From the NCBI GenBank assembly GCA_037139195.1, contig JBAXGW010000002.1, positions 62,001 to 126,000 on the forward strand: DNA of 64,000 bases. The letters are read 5' to 3'. The notes beneath the pieces are model-generated. The model worked only from the letters and a program-made list of their open reading frames with translations, was not told where the DNA came from and ran no database searches. The DNA is from JBAXGW01 sp037139195. Lineage in GTDB: Bacteria; Bacteroidota; Bacteroidia; Bacteroidales; JAHJDW01. This document shows positions 25,282 through 34,120 of the stretch, one piece after another. Made by a program: the position numbers and the translations under genes. Position 1 is the first letter of the stretch, and each line of letters opens with the position of its first letter.

Positions 25282-26130
25282 TTAATTAATTACGAAATCC
25301 GCATTTCTGTCTTTTTCTAACTTGTAAACATGATTTTTAACAAGTTGCGCCCACTCCAAATCTTTTTTTGAATTATCGAAAACAGTGTAAGGGATAGGTT
25401 TTCCGAAAATAATATTTATTGTTTTATTGTTCTGCTTATACATTTCATCAACGAGATAAAGCATTTCGAAATTTTCTTTAATACTCAAATTTTTTCTGAT
25501 ATTTGCTAATCTGTAGAAAAACATTGAATTTTTACCATCGATGAATGTAGGTATAACGTCGCGCTTATGCTTTCGAGCCATGGTGATAAACGTTTTTTTC
25601 CATTCTAAGTCTTTAATTACTCCTTTTTGTTTTCTTGACACCAAGCCAGCTGGGAAATACAGCATTATATTTTCAGATTCAAATGCTTGGTCAAATATCA
25701 CCCGGTTTTCGGCATTGCTTCCGTGCTTGTTAATTGGAATAAAAAATTCTTGCAAATTGGTTACGTTCATCAAAAGGTCATTAACAGGAAATTTTATAGG
25801 GTTTCTATATTTCCCAACTTCTCTAATCAAAGCGATTCCATCTAAGCCTCCGAGTGGATGATTTGAAGATATTAACTGTTGTCCACAAATGGGAATATTC
25901 TCTGCACCTTTTACCACAACATTTACTCCAAATTCTTCTAAAATAGCTTCTAAAAAACTGGACCCAATTTTTTCTCTATTCCTATACATGAAGCTATTTA
26001 ACTGTTCTTGATGAATGATTCTTTTTAAATATGAAATAATAAATTTGGGTAGATTTTTTGCAAGCTTTGGACTCTTTCCTGCAAGAATCTTATCAACGTC
26101 GATAAATTTTTCTGTCTGAATTTCTGTCAT
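25282..26130 (-). CDS. PlsC-fold O-acyltransferase (GlsA/OlsA-like)
   Basis: A 282-residue lysophospholipid-acyltransferase-fold enzyme. The catalytic HX4D motif is NHPLGGLD (near residue 93), and the second block reads ILYFPAG-like as MLYFPAGLVSRK. It would add the second fatty acid, as an ester, to the hydroxy group of the acyl-amino acid made by its neighbour. It is first in a unit with the N-acyltransferase (11-base gap) and engB, and is transcribed divergently from ileS. A plain 1-acylglycerol-3-phosphate acyltransferase is the alternative, but the gene pair argues for lipoamino acid synthesis. Confidence 0.82.
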   Translation of the reverse strand: MTEIQTEKFIDVDKILAGKSPKLAKNLPKFIISYLKRIIHQEQLNSFMYRNREKIGSSFLEAILEEFGVNVVVKGAENIPICGQQLISSNHPLGGLDGIALIREVGKYRNPIKFPVNDLLMNVTNLQEFFIPINKHGSNAENRVIFDQAFESENIMLYFPAGLVSRKQKGVIKDLEWKKTFITMARKHKRDVIPTFIDGKNSMFFYRLANIRKNLSIKENFEMLYLVDEMYKQNNKTINIIFGKPIPYTVFDNSKKDLEWAQLVKNHVYKLEKDRNADFVIN

Positions 26131-26152
26131 AAGGCTTTATGTTCCATTATTG

Positions 26153-26160
26153 CAAATTTA
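26153..26160 (-). promoter_or_regulatory. Candidate -7 element (TAAATTTG) of the acyltransferase-engB unit
   Basis: The minus-strand octamer lies 23 bases before the ATG of the O-acyltransferase gene. No -33 element stands at the usual distance. Confidence 0.4.
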
Positions 26161-26404
26161 AACAATTATAGAATACTAAAGTAATAAATATTTATATTCA
26201 AACTTTCCTTTGTTAAGAATTTCGTTTATTATTGAATAAAAATTAACGCATCAAAAAGGAAGATTTTAGTGTTTTTATAAAACTAAACACGAGATAATAT
26301 TAAGCCAATGAAGTAAAAAAAGAATGATTCATCAATGATATGACTTTTTCGATTTAGCGAGTTATATTGATTTTATTATTGTAAAATATCATAAATTCGT
26401 TCAA

Positions 26405-26434
26405 TTGAAGTCTAAAATTATTTTCGTATTTTTG
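26405..26434 (+). promoter_or_regulatory. ileS promoter (TTG, 19-base gap, TATTTTTG)
   Basis: A -33 TTG at 26405-26407 and a -7 TATTTTTG at 26427-26434, 19 bases apart, match the Bacteroidota consensus closely. Transcription would begin near 26441, about 25 bases before the ATG. Confidence 0.65.
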
Positions 26435-26465
26435 CACTCTTAAAAATTTAACATCCTTTATTCAC

Positions 26466-29400
26466 ATGAAAAAATATCCTGAATACAAGCACTTAAACCT
26501 ACCACAATTAGAAACTGAAATAAGAAACTTCTGGGAGTCGGAAAATATCTTTGAAAAAAGTATTGCAACTCGCGAAGGTTCTCCAGAATATGTATTCTAC
26601 GAAGGGCCTCCTTCTGCAAATGGCATGCCTGGCATTCACCACGTTATGGCTCGTGCTATTAAAGATATTTTTTGCCGTTACAATACCCTTAAAGGTTTTC
26701 AGGTTAAAAGAAAAGCGGGCTGGGATACTCACGGTCTTCCTGTTGAATTAGGCGTTGAAAAATTATTAGGCATTACTAAAGATGATATTGGCAGATCAAT
26801 TAGCATTGAAGAGTATAACAATACTTGTCGCTCGGAAGTTATGCGATACAAAGATGCATGGGACGAACTTACCAAAAAAGTAGGGTATTGGGTTGATTTA
26901 ACTGAGCCTTACGTTACTTTCGAAAATAAATACATTGAGTCTGTTTGGTATTTACTAAGCGAAATGTACAAAAAAGGCTTAATATACAAGGGATATACTA
27001 TTCAACCTTATTCTCCAGCTGCAGGAACCGGCTTAAGTACTCACGAACTTAACCAACCTGGTTGCTACAAAAATGTGAAAGACACTACCTGTGTTGCTCA
27101 ATTTAAAATTGTTGAAAACGAGCATCCTTTGGTAAAAGGAATATTTGATAATAAAAATGGAGATGTTTTCTTTATTGCTTGGACAACCACTCCTTGGACT
27201 TTACCTTCAAACACCGCTTTAGCAGTTGGAAAAGGAATCGTTTATGTTAAAGTTAAAACTTTCAATCAATATACGGGTCAGCCTATTACAGTAATATTAG
27301 CAAAAGCTTTATTGAACAACTTCTTTAAAGAAGAAAACAAAGTTGATGCTTTAACTACTTATACTGCCGGCGAAAAAGCCCTTCCTTATGTTGTATGTGA
27401 AGAATATAAAGGTTCGGAATTAGCAGGAATGCGCTACGAACAACTTATGCCTTATGCTCAGCCAGAAGATGGCGATGCTTTTAGAGTGATAGTTGGAGAT
27501 TTCGTTTCTACAGAAGACGGAACAGGAATTGTTCACATAGCCCCAAGCTTTGGTGCTGACGATTTCAGGGTTGGAAAACAAAACGGAATTGGTTCGCTTA
27601 CTATGGTCGATAAACAAGGAAAGTTTATTGATTGCATGGGCGAATTTGCCGGAAAATTTGTTAAAATAGAATACGATGTTAATGCTGCATCTGATGCTCG
27701 TCCTATCGACGTTGATATCGTTATCAAATTAAAAGAAGAAAATAAAGCATTCAAATCAGAAAAATACGAACACTCGTATCCACATTGCTGGAGAACCGAC
27801 AAGCCAATTTTATATTATCCTTTAGATTCGTGGTTTATTAAAACTACAGCTATCAAAGATAGAATGATAGAATTAAATAAAACCATCAAATGGAAACCTG
27901 AATCAACAGGAACTGGTCGTTTTGGCAACTGGTTAGAAAACCTTGTTGACTGGAATCTTTCTCGTTCTAGATATTGGGGAGTTCCACTTCCAATTTGGAG
28001 AACAGAAGATGCTAGCGAAGAAATAATGATTGGTTCTATCGAGGAACTTAAAAAAGAAATTGAAAAGTCCATTACTGCTGGATTTATGACATCTAGTCCG
28101 CTAAATGATTTTAAAATTGGCAACAATTCAAAAGAAAATTATAACACATTCGACATTCATCGCCCTTATGTAGATAATATCGTTCTAGTTTCGGCAACTG
28201 GCAAACCAATGAAACGCGAACTTGATTTAATTGATGTTTGGTTCGATTCAGGTTCAATGCCTTATGCTCAATTCCATTATCCATTCGAAAACAAAGAAAC
28301 ATTAGACAAATATTTCCCAGCTGATTTTATTGCCGAAGGTGTTGACCAAACTCGTGGTTGGTTCTTTACGCTACATGCAATTGCAACAATGTCGTTTGAT
28401 TCAGTGGCATTTAAAACAGTGGTTTCTAACGGATTAGTTTTAGACAAAAACGGGAATAAAATGTCGAAACGCCTTGGAAATGCTGTAGATCCATTCGAAA
28501 CAATTGACAAATACGGTGCTGATGCTACTCGTTGGTATATGATTACCAATGCTCAGCCATGGGACAACTTGAAATTCGATCTTGATGGTATTAGCGAAGT
28601 TCAACGCAAATTCTTCGGAACCCTTTATAACACATATGGATTCTTTGCACTTTATGCAAATATTGATGGATTTAGCTTTGCCGAACCTGAAATACCAATT
28701 GCAAATCGTCCAGAGATTGACCGTTGGGTTATTTCAGAGCTTCATTCTTTAATCAAAAATGTGGATGAGTGCTTCAAAGATTACGAACCAACAAAAGCAG
28801 GACGTTTAATTCAAGAATTTGTTGATGAAAATTTAAGCAACTGGTATGTTCGTTTATGCCGTCGTCGTTTCTGGAAAGGCGAATATTCTGAAGATAAAAT
28901 AGCTGCTTATCAAACATTATATACTTGTTTGGAAACAATAGCGAAACTTGCATCTCCAATTGCTCCATTCTATATGGAACGCTTATATTGCGATTTAGTA
29001 ACTGTTTCGGGAAAAGAAAAACACGAATCGGTTCATTTAGCAAACTTCCCAACTTTTAATCCAGAAATGGTTGATTCTAAGTTAGAAGAACGCATGCAAC
29101 TAGCTCAAAAAATTTCTTCGATGGTTCTTTCGCTTCGTAAAAAAATGAATATCAGAGTTCGTCAGCCATTAGCTAAAATTATGATTCCTTTGATAAACGA
29201 AGATATTCAACCACAAATTGAAGCCGTAAAAAGTTTAATCTTATCGGAAGTTAATGTTAAAGAACTCGAATTTATTAGAGATACTGACGGAATAATGGTT
29301 AAGAAGATTAAAGCAAACTTCAAAACCCTAGGACCAAAACACGGCAAAATAATGAAATCAATTGCTGCGGTTCTTGTTGAATTTAATCAAGCCCAAATCT

Positions 29401-29828
29401 CAAAAATTGAAAAGGAAGGCAAAATAAATATCAACGTTGAAAACCAAGAAGTAGAAATTACTTTAGCAGATGTTGAGATTATTTCTGAAGATATTCCTGG
29501 TTGGTTGGTAACTAATATGGGTTCTTTAACTGTTGCTTTAGATATTAATCTAACGCCAGAATTAGCACAAGAAGGAATTGCTCGTGACTTAGTAAATCGC
29601 ATACAAAACGTTAGAAAAGAAAGTAATTTAGACGTAACTGACAAGATTGTTGTTATTGTTAAATCACAACCAGAAATTATTGATGCGATAAATAATAATT
29701 TATTGTATATTTGTGCCGAAACGCTAGCTCAATCTTTAAAAATTGAAGATGAATTTTCATCAGATGGTGCAGTAGACATTGAATTGGGTGAAGAAATAAA
29801 AACGCAAATACTAATTAAAAAAGCATAA
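26466..29828 (+). CDS. ileS: Isoleucine--tRNA ligase
   Basis: A 1120-residue class I aminoacyl-tRNA synthetase that charges tRNA-Ile. The HIGH-type motif appears as GMPGIHHVMAR (about residue 55), the editing domain has WTTTPWTLPSNTALAV, and the second signature is NKMSKRLGNAVDP (about residue 665). WDNLKFD and the anticodon-binding C-terminal domain follow. Its length is that of the long, eukaryote-like IleS type. It is followed two bases later by a DksA-like gene and then lspA, a gene order common in Bacteroidota. Confidence 0.98.
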   Translation: MKKYPEYKHLNLPQLETEIRNFWESENIFEKSIATREGSPEYVFYEGPPSANGMPGIHHVMARAIKDIFCRYNTLKGFQVKRKAGWDTHGLPVELGVEKLLGITKDDIGRSISIEEYNNTCRSEVMRYKDAWDELTKKVGYWVDLTEPYVTFENKYIESVWYLLSEMYKKGLIYKGYTIQPYSPAAGTGLSTHELNQPGCYKNVKDTTCVAQFKIVENEHPLVKGIFDNKNGDVFFIAWTTTPWTLPSNTALAVGKGIVYVKVKTFNQYTGQPITVILAKALLNNFFKEENKVDALTTYTAGEKALPYVVCEEYKGSELAGMRYEQLMPYAQPEDGDAFRVIVGDFVSTEDGTGIVHIAPSFGADDFRVGKQNGIGSLTMVDKQGKFIDCMGEFAGKFVKIEYDVNAASDARPIDVDIVIKLKEENKAFKSEKYEHSYPHCWRTDKPILYYPLDSWFIKTTAIKDRMIELNKTIKWKPESTGTGRFGNWLENLVDWNLSRSRYWGVPLPIWRTEDASEEIMIGSIEELKKEIEKSITAGFMTSSPLNDFKIGNNSKENYNTFDIHRPYVDNIVLVSATGKPMKRELDLIDVWFDSGSMPYAQFHYPFENKETLDKYFPADFIAEGVDQTRGWFFTLHAIATMSFDSVAFKTVVSNGLVLDKNGNKMSKRLGNAVDPFETIDKYGADATRWYMITNAQPWDNLKFDLDGISEVQRKFFGTLYNTYGFFALYANIDGFSFAEPEIPIANRPEIDRWVISELHSLIKNVDECFKDYEPTKAGRLIQEFVDENLSNWYVRLCRRRFWKGEYSEDKIAAYQTLYTCLETIAKLASPIAPFYMERLYCDLVTVSGKEKHESVHLANFPTFNPEMVDSKLEERMQLAQKISSMVLSLRKKMNIRVRQPLAKIMIPLINEDIQPQIEAVKSLILSEVNVKELEFIRDTDGIMVKKIKANFKTLGPKHGKIMKSIAAVLVEFNQAQISKIEKEGKININVENQEVEITLADVEIISEDIPGWLVTNMGSLTVALDINLTPELAQEGIARDLVNRIQNVRKESNLDVTDKIVVIVKSQPEIIDAINNNLLYICAETLAQSLKIEDEFSSDGAVDIELGEEIKTQILIKKA

Positions 29829-29830
29829 AT

Positions 29831-30259
29831 ATGTCAGAAGCAAAGAAGACAAGGTATTCAGATGCAGAACTTCAAGAGTTCAAAGAAATTATAACAAAAA
29901 AAATTGAAGAAGCTCGTGAAGATTTAGATTTATTAGAAGAATCGTATGCTAATAAAAACTCTAATGATACTGATGATACTTCGCCAACTTTTAAAGTTTT
30001 GGAAGAAGGCTCGAATGTATTATCAAAAGAGAAAAACGCTCAATTAGCTGGACGTCAGGCAAAATTTATTAAATCTTTGGAAAATGCACTTATTCGTATC
30101 GAGAACAAAACTTATGGTATTTGTCGCGAAACAGGTGATTTGATTCCTAAAGAACGTCTTCGATTGGTTCCTCACGCTACATTAAGTATAGAGGCTAAAA
30201 ATGAGCAAAATCGTAATGCTCCTAAGTTTATTCCTTATTCAAACTTCGACGAAGAATAG
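29831..30259 (+). CDS. TraR/DksA family protein
   Basis: A 142-residue protein with an N-terminal coiled coil (about 10-85) and a C-terminal DksA-type zinc-finger fold (YGICRETGDLIPKERL, then PHATLSIEAK). Only one of the four finger Cys remains (ICRE); the later Cys pair is Ser/other, as in many Bacteroidota members, so zinc binding is doubtful. DksA-type proteins bind the RNA polymerase secondary channel and work with ppGpp. It starts two bases after the ileS stop and ends two bases before lspA, so it is part of that operon. Confidence 0.92.
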   Translation: MSEAKKTRYSDAELQEFKEIITKKIEEAREDLDLLEESYANKNSNDTDDTSPTFKVLEEGSNVLSKEKNAQLAGRQAKFIKSLENALIRIENKTYGICRETGDLIPKERLRLVPHATLSIEAKNEQNRNAPKFIPYSNFDEE

Positions 30260-30261
30260 AT

Positions 30262-30921
30262 ATGAGGAAATATATTCCTTACTTAAGGCCCGTTTTTGTG
30301 GTTTTTTTAGTGTTGTTTATTGACCAAACAGTAAAGTTTTGGATTAAAACACACATGTATTTAGGTCAAGAATTTTCGGTTTTTGGGAATTGGTTCATTA
30401 TCCATTTTACTGAAAATCCTGGAATGGCATTTGGATTTCAGTTTGGTGGAGGTTATGGAAAGCTAACACTAAGCGTTTTGAGAATAGTTGCCGTGGGTTT
30501 AATTTCATGGTATATTTTTGATAGCATTAAAAAAGGAGCAAAAACTGGGTTTATTGTTTGTGCATCGCTTGTATTAGCTGGTGCTATGGGAAATATAATT
30601 GATAGTGCATTTTATGGGCTAATATTTAACGATAGTCTGTTTCAAGTTGCACAATTTATGCCAGAAGGTGGCGGTTATGGAACATTTCTTCACGGGAAAG
30701 TAGTTGATATGTTTTATTTCCCAATTTTAAATGGTACTTTTCCTACATGGTTGCCATTTTGGGGAGGAGAAGAATTTCAGTTTTTTCGTCCTGTTTTTAA
30801 TATTGCCGATGCCTCTATCTCTATTGGAGTAGTTATAACATTTATTTTTCAAAAGAAGTTTTTCCCACCAAAGGAAAAAGAAAAAGTTGAAAGTCCAGAG
30901 CATATTGAAGAAATTTCATAA
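30262..30921 (+). CDS. lspA: Signal peptidase II (lipoprotein signal peptidase)
   Basis: A 219-residue inner-membrane aspartic peptidase that removes signal peptides from prolipoproteins. Four membrane helices are visible. The conserved blocks are DQTVKFW, FTENPGMAFG, GKVVDMFYFP (first catalytic Asp) and FNIADASISIGVV (second catalytic Asp). It is longer than the Escherichia coli enzyme, with an insertion before the last helices (about 150-175), as usual in Bacteroidota. It is last in the ileS operon and is followed by a strong terminator. Several substrates with lipoboxes are encoded in this window. Confidence 0.95.
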   Translation: MRKYIPYLRPVFVVFLVLFIDQTVKFWIKTHMYLGQEFSVFGNWFIIHFTENPGMAFGFQFGGGYGKLTLSVLRIVAVGLISWYIFDSIKKGAKTGFIVCASLVLAGAMGNIIDSAFYGLIFNDSLFQVAQFMPEGGGYGTFLHGKVVDMFYFPILNGTFPTWLPFWGGEEFQFFRPVFNIADASISIGVVITFIFQKKFFPPKEKEKVESPEHIEEIS

Positions 30922-30942
30922 ATGAAACTCTGAAAAATTAAT

Positions 30943-30987
30943 AAAAAGCCCTTAAAATAATTAAACCTTTTATTTTAAGGGTTTTTT
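30943..30987 (+). terminator. Rho-independent terminator of the ileS-lspA operon
   Basis: CCCTTAAAATAA (30949-30960) pairs perfectly with TTATTTTAAGGG (30970-30981) over 12 bases with a nine-base loop, and a run of six T follows. Flanking A and T bases lengthen the stem. Confidence 0.9.
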
Positions 30988-31122
30988 AACGTCCCAAATG
31001 TATTCTTCATTTTTCTCTTTCTTAAATTATTATACAATTTATCTCTATTTAAAAAATGTATAACTTACATTCTATTTTTTTTGTCTAGTTCAATAAAAAA
31101 ATCAACTTTAAAATCCTTTTTC

Positions 31123-31153
31123 TTGCATTTCATTAAAATATATTATATATTTG
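31123..31153 (+). promoter_or_regulatory. Promoter of the tetR-efflux operon (TTG, 20-base gap, TATATTTG)
   Basis: A -33 TTG (31123-31125) and a -7 TATATTTG (31146-31153) are separated by 20 bases. The last three bases of the -7 element are also the first bases of the near-palindromic candidate operator. Confidence 0.65.
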
Positions 31154-31193
31154 ACCAATTGGTTAAACCAAATAATTAATCCAATTAGTTAAA
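31151..31193. promoter_or_regulatory. Candidate TetR operator and half-site
   Basis: TTGACCAATTGGTTAA (31151-31166) is a palindrome with only one mismatched pair, over the end of the -7 element and the transcript start. Its right part CCAATTGGTTAAA recurs as CCAATTAGTTAAA at 31181-31193, 26 bases on, right up to the ATG. Such a pair fits autoregulation by the TetR protein that follows. Confidence 0.6.
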
Positions 31194-31802
31194 ATGACAG
31201 AAAAAAATATTAATACCGAAACTATCATCTTAAATGCAGCTCGAGTTGTTTTCCAGCATAAAGGTTTTGATGGCGCTAGAATGCAAGAGATTGCAGATGA
31301 AGCAAAAATAAACAAATCATTATTACATTATTATTATAGAAGTAAAGAGTTGTTATTTGAAGCTATTTTTAACGAAGCGCTTTTGAAATTTATCCCAAAA
31401 ATATCTATTGTGCTCTCATCTGATATTAGCTTAGAAATGAAAGTTGAAGCTTTTGTAGAAAGTTATATCAACATGTTAATTGAGAACCCTTTCTTACCAG
31501 GCTTCGTTTTAAATGAAATTAGCAGAAATCCTGAAAAAATAATTGGGTTGATTTTGCAATTAGGTGTAAATCCTAATAAGCTAGATGCTATTTTACAAAA
31601 AGAAATTGAACAAGGAAAGATTAAAAATATATCATCAAAAGAATTTATTGTTAATCTAATTTCAATGTGTGTATTCCCATTTATTGCTAAAGCAATAATT
31701 CAAGGTTTTCTATTTGGTAATAATAATAAAGAAGCTCAGCAATTCCTTTTAGAAAGGAAAAAATCAATTCCCAAATTTTTTATGAACGCTATAAAAAAAT
31801 AA
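31194..31802 (+). CDS. TetR/AcrR family transcriptional regulator
   Basis: A 202-residue repressor. The N-terminal helix-turn-helix is clear (AARVVFQHKGFDGARMQEIADEA, then NKSLLHYYYRSKELLFEAIF). The C-terminal ligand domain is not assignable to a drug class. It is first in an efflux operon and its promoter carries a near-palindrome, so it most likely represses itself and the transporter genes and is released by a toxic compound. The next gene starts four bases after its stop. Confidence 0.95.
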   Translation: MTEKNINTETIILNAARVVFQHKGFDGARMQEIADEAKINKSLLHYYYRSKELLFEAIFNEALLKFIPKISIVLSSDISLEMKVEAFVESYINMLIENPFLPGFVLNEISRNPEKIIGLILQLGVNPNKLDAILQKEIEQGKIKNISSKEFIVNLISMCVFPFIAKAIIQGFLFGNNNKEAQQFLLERKKSIPKFFMNAIKK

Positions 31803-31806
31803 TATT

Positions 31807-33120
31807 ATGAAATATTGGATTTTAATCTTTATCATTTCATGTTCATTTGCTGTAAATGCTGGAATTCCAGACACTTTGTCGTTGGATTATATTCAGTCGC
31901 AAGCAAAATTGAGCTATCCATTACTTAAGCAAAAACAATCTATGATTACATCAAATTTGCTTAAAATTAAAAACTATCGAACCAATTATTATCCAAATGC
32001 GGATGTAAGTGGTCAGATAACTTACCAATCGGATGTTATACATGTTCAAATGCCACAGCCAGTTGTTGATTTAGGGATTGCCTTGCCTCCAGGTATAGCA
32101 AATCCAAAAGTTACAATTCCTCCAATGCAAGACCCCGATAAAGACCAATACAAAATGACGTTGGATATTACTCAGTCTATTTATGATGGTGGAACAACCC
32201 GAAAACTTGTAGAAGTAGAAAAATTAAATTTAGGTCTCGACACTTTAAAACTTGAAGTTGACGTTTATCAAATTCGCGAGCGTATAAATCAAGTGTTTTT
32301 CAATATATTGATTATTCAAGAACGTCTCTCGCTGCTGGCTTTGTATAAAGCAGATTTATATATTAAACAGAAATCGCTCGAGTCAGCAACAAAAAATGGA
32401 ATTAGTACTAGAACTGATTTACTTCTTCTTCAATCAGAAATAATCAAAGCCGAACAACAAATTTCGGAACTCGATTATTCCAAACAAGCTTCAATTAATG
32501 TTCTTTCATTGTATATCGACCAGAAGATTTCATATAATTCTTTGTTTTCGGTTCCAGATATTAAGCTAGCAAACAAACAAATACTTCGTCCTGAAATTGA
32601 TTTATTTTCGGCACAAAAAACAAGACTTGAAGCTTCAATGCGTTTACTAAATGCTAAAAAAATGCCAAAATTATATGGATTTGGGCAGATAGGCTATGGC
32701 AAACCAGGATTAAACATGTTTAAAAGCGAACCTGATGATTATTACATTTTAGGCGCTAAACTAACTTGGAACGCCTGGGACTGGAACAAAAATAAGCGTG
32801 ATAAACAAATTTTGTCGCTACAAAGAGAAATGATTCAAAACCAGCAAGAAACATTTGAAAAAAATATTAATGTAGCTCTTGAAAATGAAATAAGCAATGT
32901 TCAAAAACTCACAGAATTACTAATAAAAGATGAGGAACTAATAAAAATAAGAAAAGAGATTTCGGAATATTCTTATGCACAGGTGCTAAATGGTGTAAGA
33001 ACCATGTCGGAATATTTAAACGACACCAATGCCGAAATGAATGCAAAAACTAATTTAACATTGCATCAAATTCAATTACTGCAAACAAAAGTGAACTACA
33101 ACAATTTATTAGGGAAATAA
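31807..33120 (+). CDS. TolC family outer-membrane efflux protein
   Basis: A 437-residue outer-membrane channel subunit. It has a signal peptide (1-18), then two repeats of the coiled-coil/beta pattern of OEP proteins. Landmarks are SYPLLKQKQSM, a Pro-rich loop (VDLGIALPPG), ITQSIYDGGTTRKLVE and the second-half equivalent LTWNAWDWNKNKRDKQI. It would form the exit duct for the adaptor and ABC transporter encoded next. Confidence 0.93.
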   Translation: MKYWILIFIISCSFAVNAGIPDTLSLDYIQSQAKLSYPLLKQKQSMITSNLLKIKNYRTNYYPNADVSGQITYQSDVIHVQMPQPVVDLGIALPPGIANPKVTIPPMQDPDKDQYKMTLDITQSIYDGGTTRKLVEVEKLNLGLDTLKLEVDVYQIRERINQVFFNILIIQERLSLLALYKADLYIKQKSLESATKNGISTRTDLLLLQSEIIKAEQQISELDYSKQASINVLSLYIDQKISYNSLFSVPDIKLANKQILRPEIDLFSAQKTRLEASMRLLNAKKMPKLYGFGQIGYGKPGLNMFKSEPDDYYILGAKLTWNAWDWNKNKRDKQILSLQREMIQNQQETFEKNINVALENEISNVQKLTELLIKDEELIKIRKEISEYSYAQVLNGVRTMSEYLNDTNAEMNAKTNLTLHQIQLLQTKVNYNNLLGK

Positions 33121-33165
33121 TAACAATTTATAGGATAGATTTTAAAAAATTAAAAGATAATTAAT

Positions 33166-34044
33166 ATGAAAAAAATAGTATTTATTTTGCTTATAGTAAC
33201 AATAATAAGCTCTTGCAAAGATTCATCAACAAATTCGGACGCTTACGGCAACTTTGAAGCTATCGAAACAATGGTTTCGGCTGAAGCAACAGGTAAATTA
33301 GAATTTTTTAATGTTGAAGAAGGCAATATTATTGATTCGGGTGCTGTGATAGGTTGCGTTGACACTATTCAGCTATATCTTAAAAAGGAACAATTAAAAG
33401 CACAAATTGCAATCGTAAATTCAAAATCAGACAATGTTTTATCACAAATTGATGTTCAGAAAGAGCAAATTAACACACTTTTAGTTGAAAAACAACGATT
33501 TGAGCAATTGATTAAAGATAATGCTGCTCCAACTAAAAATTTAGATGATATAAAAGGGAAAATCAGTTTAATTGAGAGCCAAATTAAATCAATTGAAACC
33601 CAAAACAAACCTATTATTGCCGAAGCATATACCATCGAAAAGCAAATAGAACAAATCAAAGATCAAATCAAAAAATCAATAATTGTTAATCCTAAGAAAG
33701 GAACTGTGATTGAAAAATATGCTGAACCTTATGAAATTGCTGTTGCAGGAAAAAGCCTTTATAAAATAGCCGATTTATCTGAAATTTATTTAAGAGTATT
33801 TTTAAGCGAAAAACAATTAAGCGAAATAAAACTTGGCGATAAAGTTAAAGTGCTTACAGACACCAAAACGGATAAAATGAAAGAGGTGGAAGGAATAATT
33901 TCATGGATATCAGCTCAAGCAGAATTCACTCCTAAAATTATTCAAACCAAAGAAGAACGAGTTAATTTAGTATATGCAGTTAAAGTTAAAGTTAAAAACG
34001 ATGGCATATATAGAATAGGGATGCCTGCTGAAATCAAATGGTAG
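33166..34044 (+). CDS. HlyD/MFP-type periplasmic adaptor, lipoprotein
   Basis: A 292-residue membrane fusion protein. The signal peptide ends in a lipobox with Cys17 (ISSC), so it should be lipid-anchored. A short biotinyl-lipoyl-like half (GKLEFFNVEEGNIIDSG) is followed by a coiled-coil hairpin (about 60-165), the second lipoyl half (VVNPKKGTVIEKYAEPYE-like) and a beta-barrel domain (KVKVLTDTKTDK). It links the ABC permeases to the TolC-like channel. It lies between the channel gene and the first ATPase gene in the operon. Confidence 0.92.
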   Translation: MKKIVFILLIVTIISSCKDSSTNSDAYGNFEAIETMVSAEATGKLEFFNVEEGNIIDSGAVIGCVDTIQLYLKKEQLKAQIAIVNSKSDNVLSQIDVQKEQINTLLVEKQRFEQLIKDNAAPTKNLDDIKGKISLIESQIKSIETQNKPIIAEAYTIEKQIEQIKDQIKKSIIVNPKKGTVIEKYAEPYEIAVAGKSLYKIADLSEIYLRVFLSEKQLSEIKLGDKVKVLTDTKTDKMKEVEGIISWISAQAEFTPKIIQTKEERVNLVYAVKVKVKNDGIYRIGMPAEIKW

Positions 34045-34120
34045 AAGAGACTAGAGTAAATTGAAAATGAACGTTCTGCCCTATAACTTTTCCATTAAAA
34101 AAATAGTTTAATTATTGAAT

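Larger units (their letters stand above)
26131..26465. other. Divergent intergenic region between the acyltransferase unit and ileS
   Basis: This AT-rich region of 335 bases holds no gene. On the right it carries a well-matched ileS promoter; on the left, at 26153-26160, a minus-strand TAAATTTG that may serve the acyltransferase unit. I see no T-box or other riboswitch fold, which would in any case be unusual for ileS in this phylum. Confidence 0.55.
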
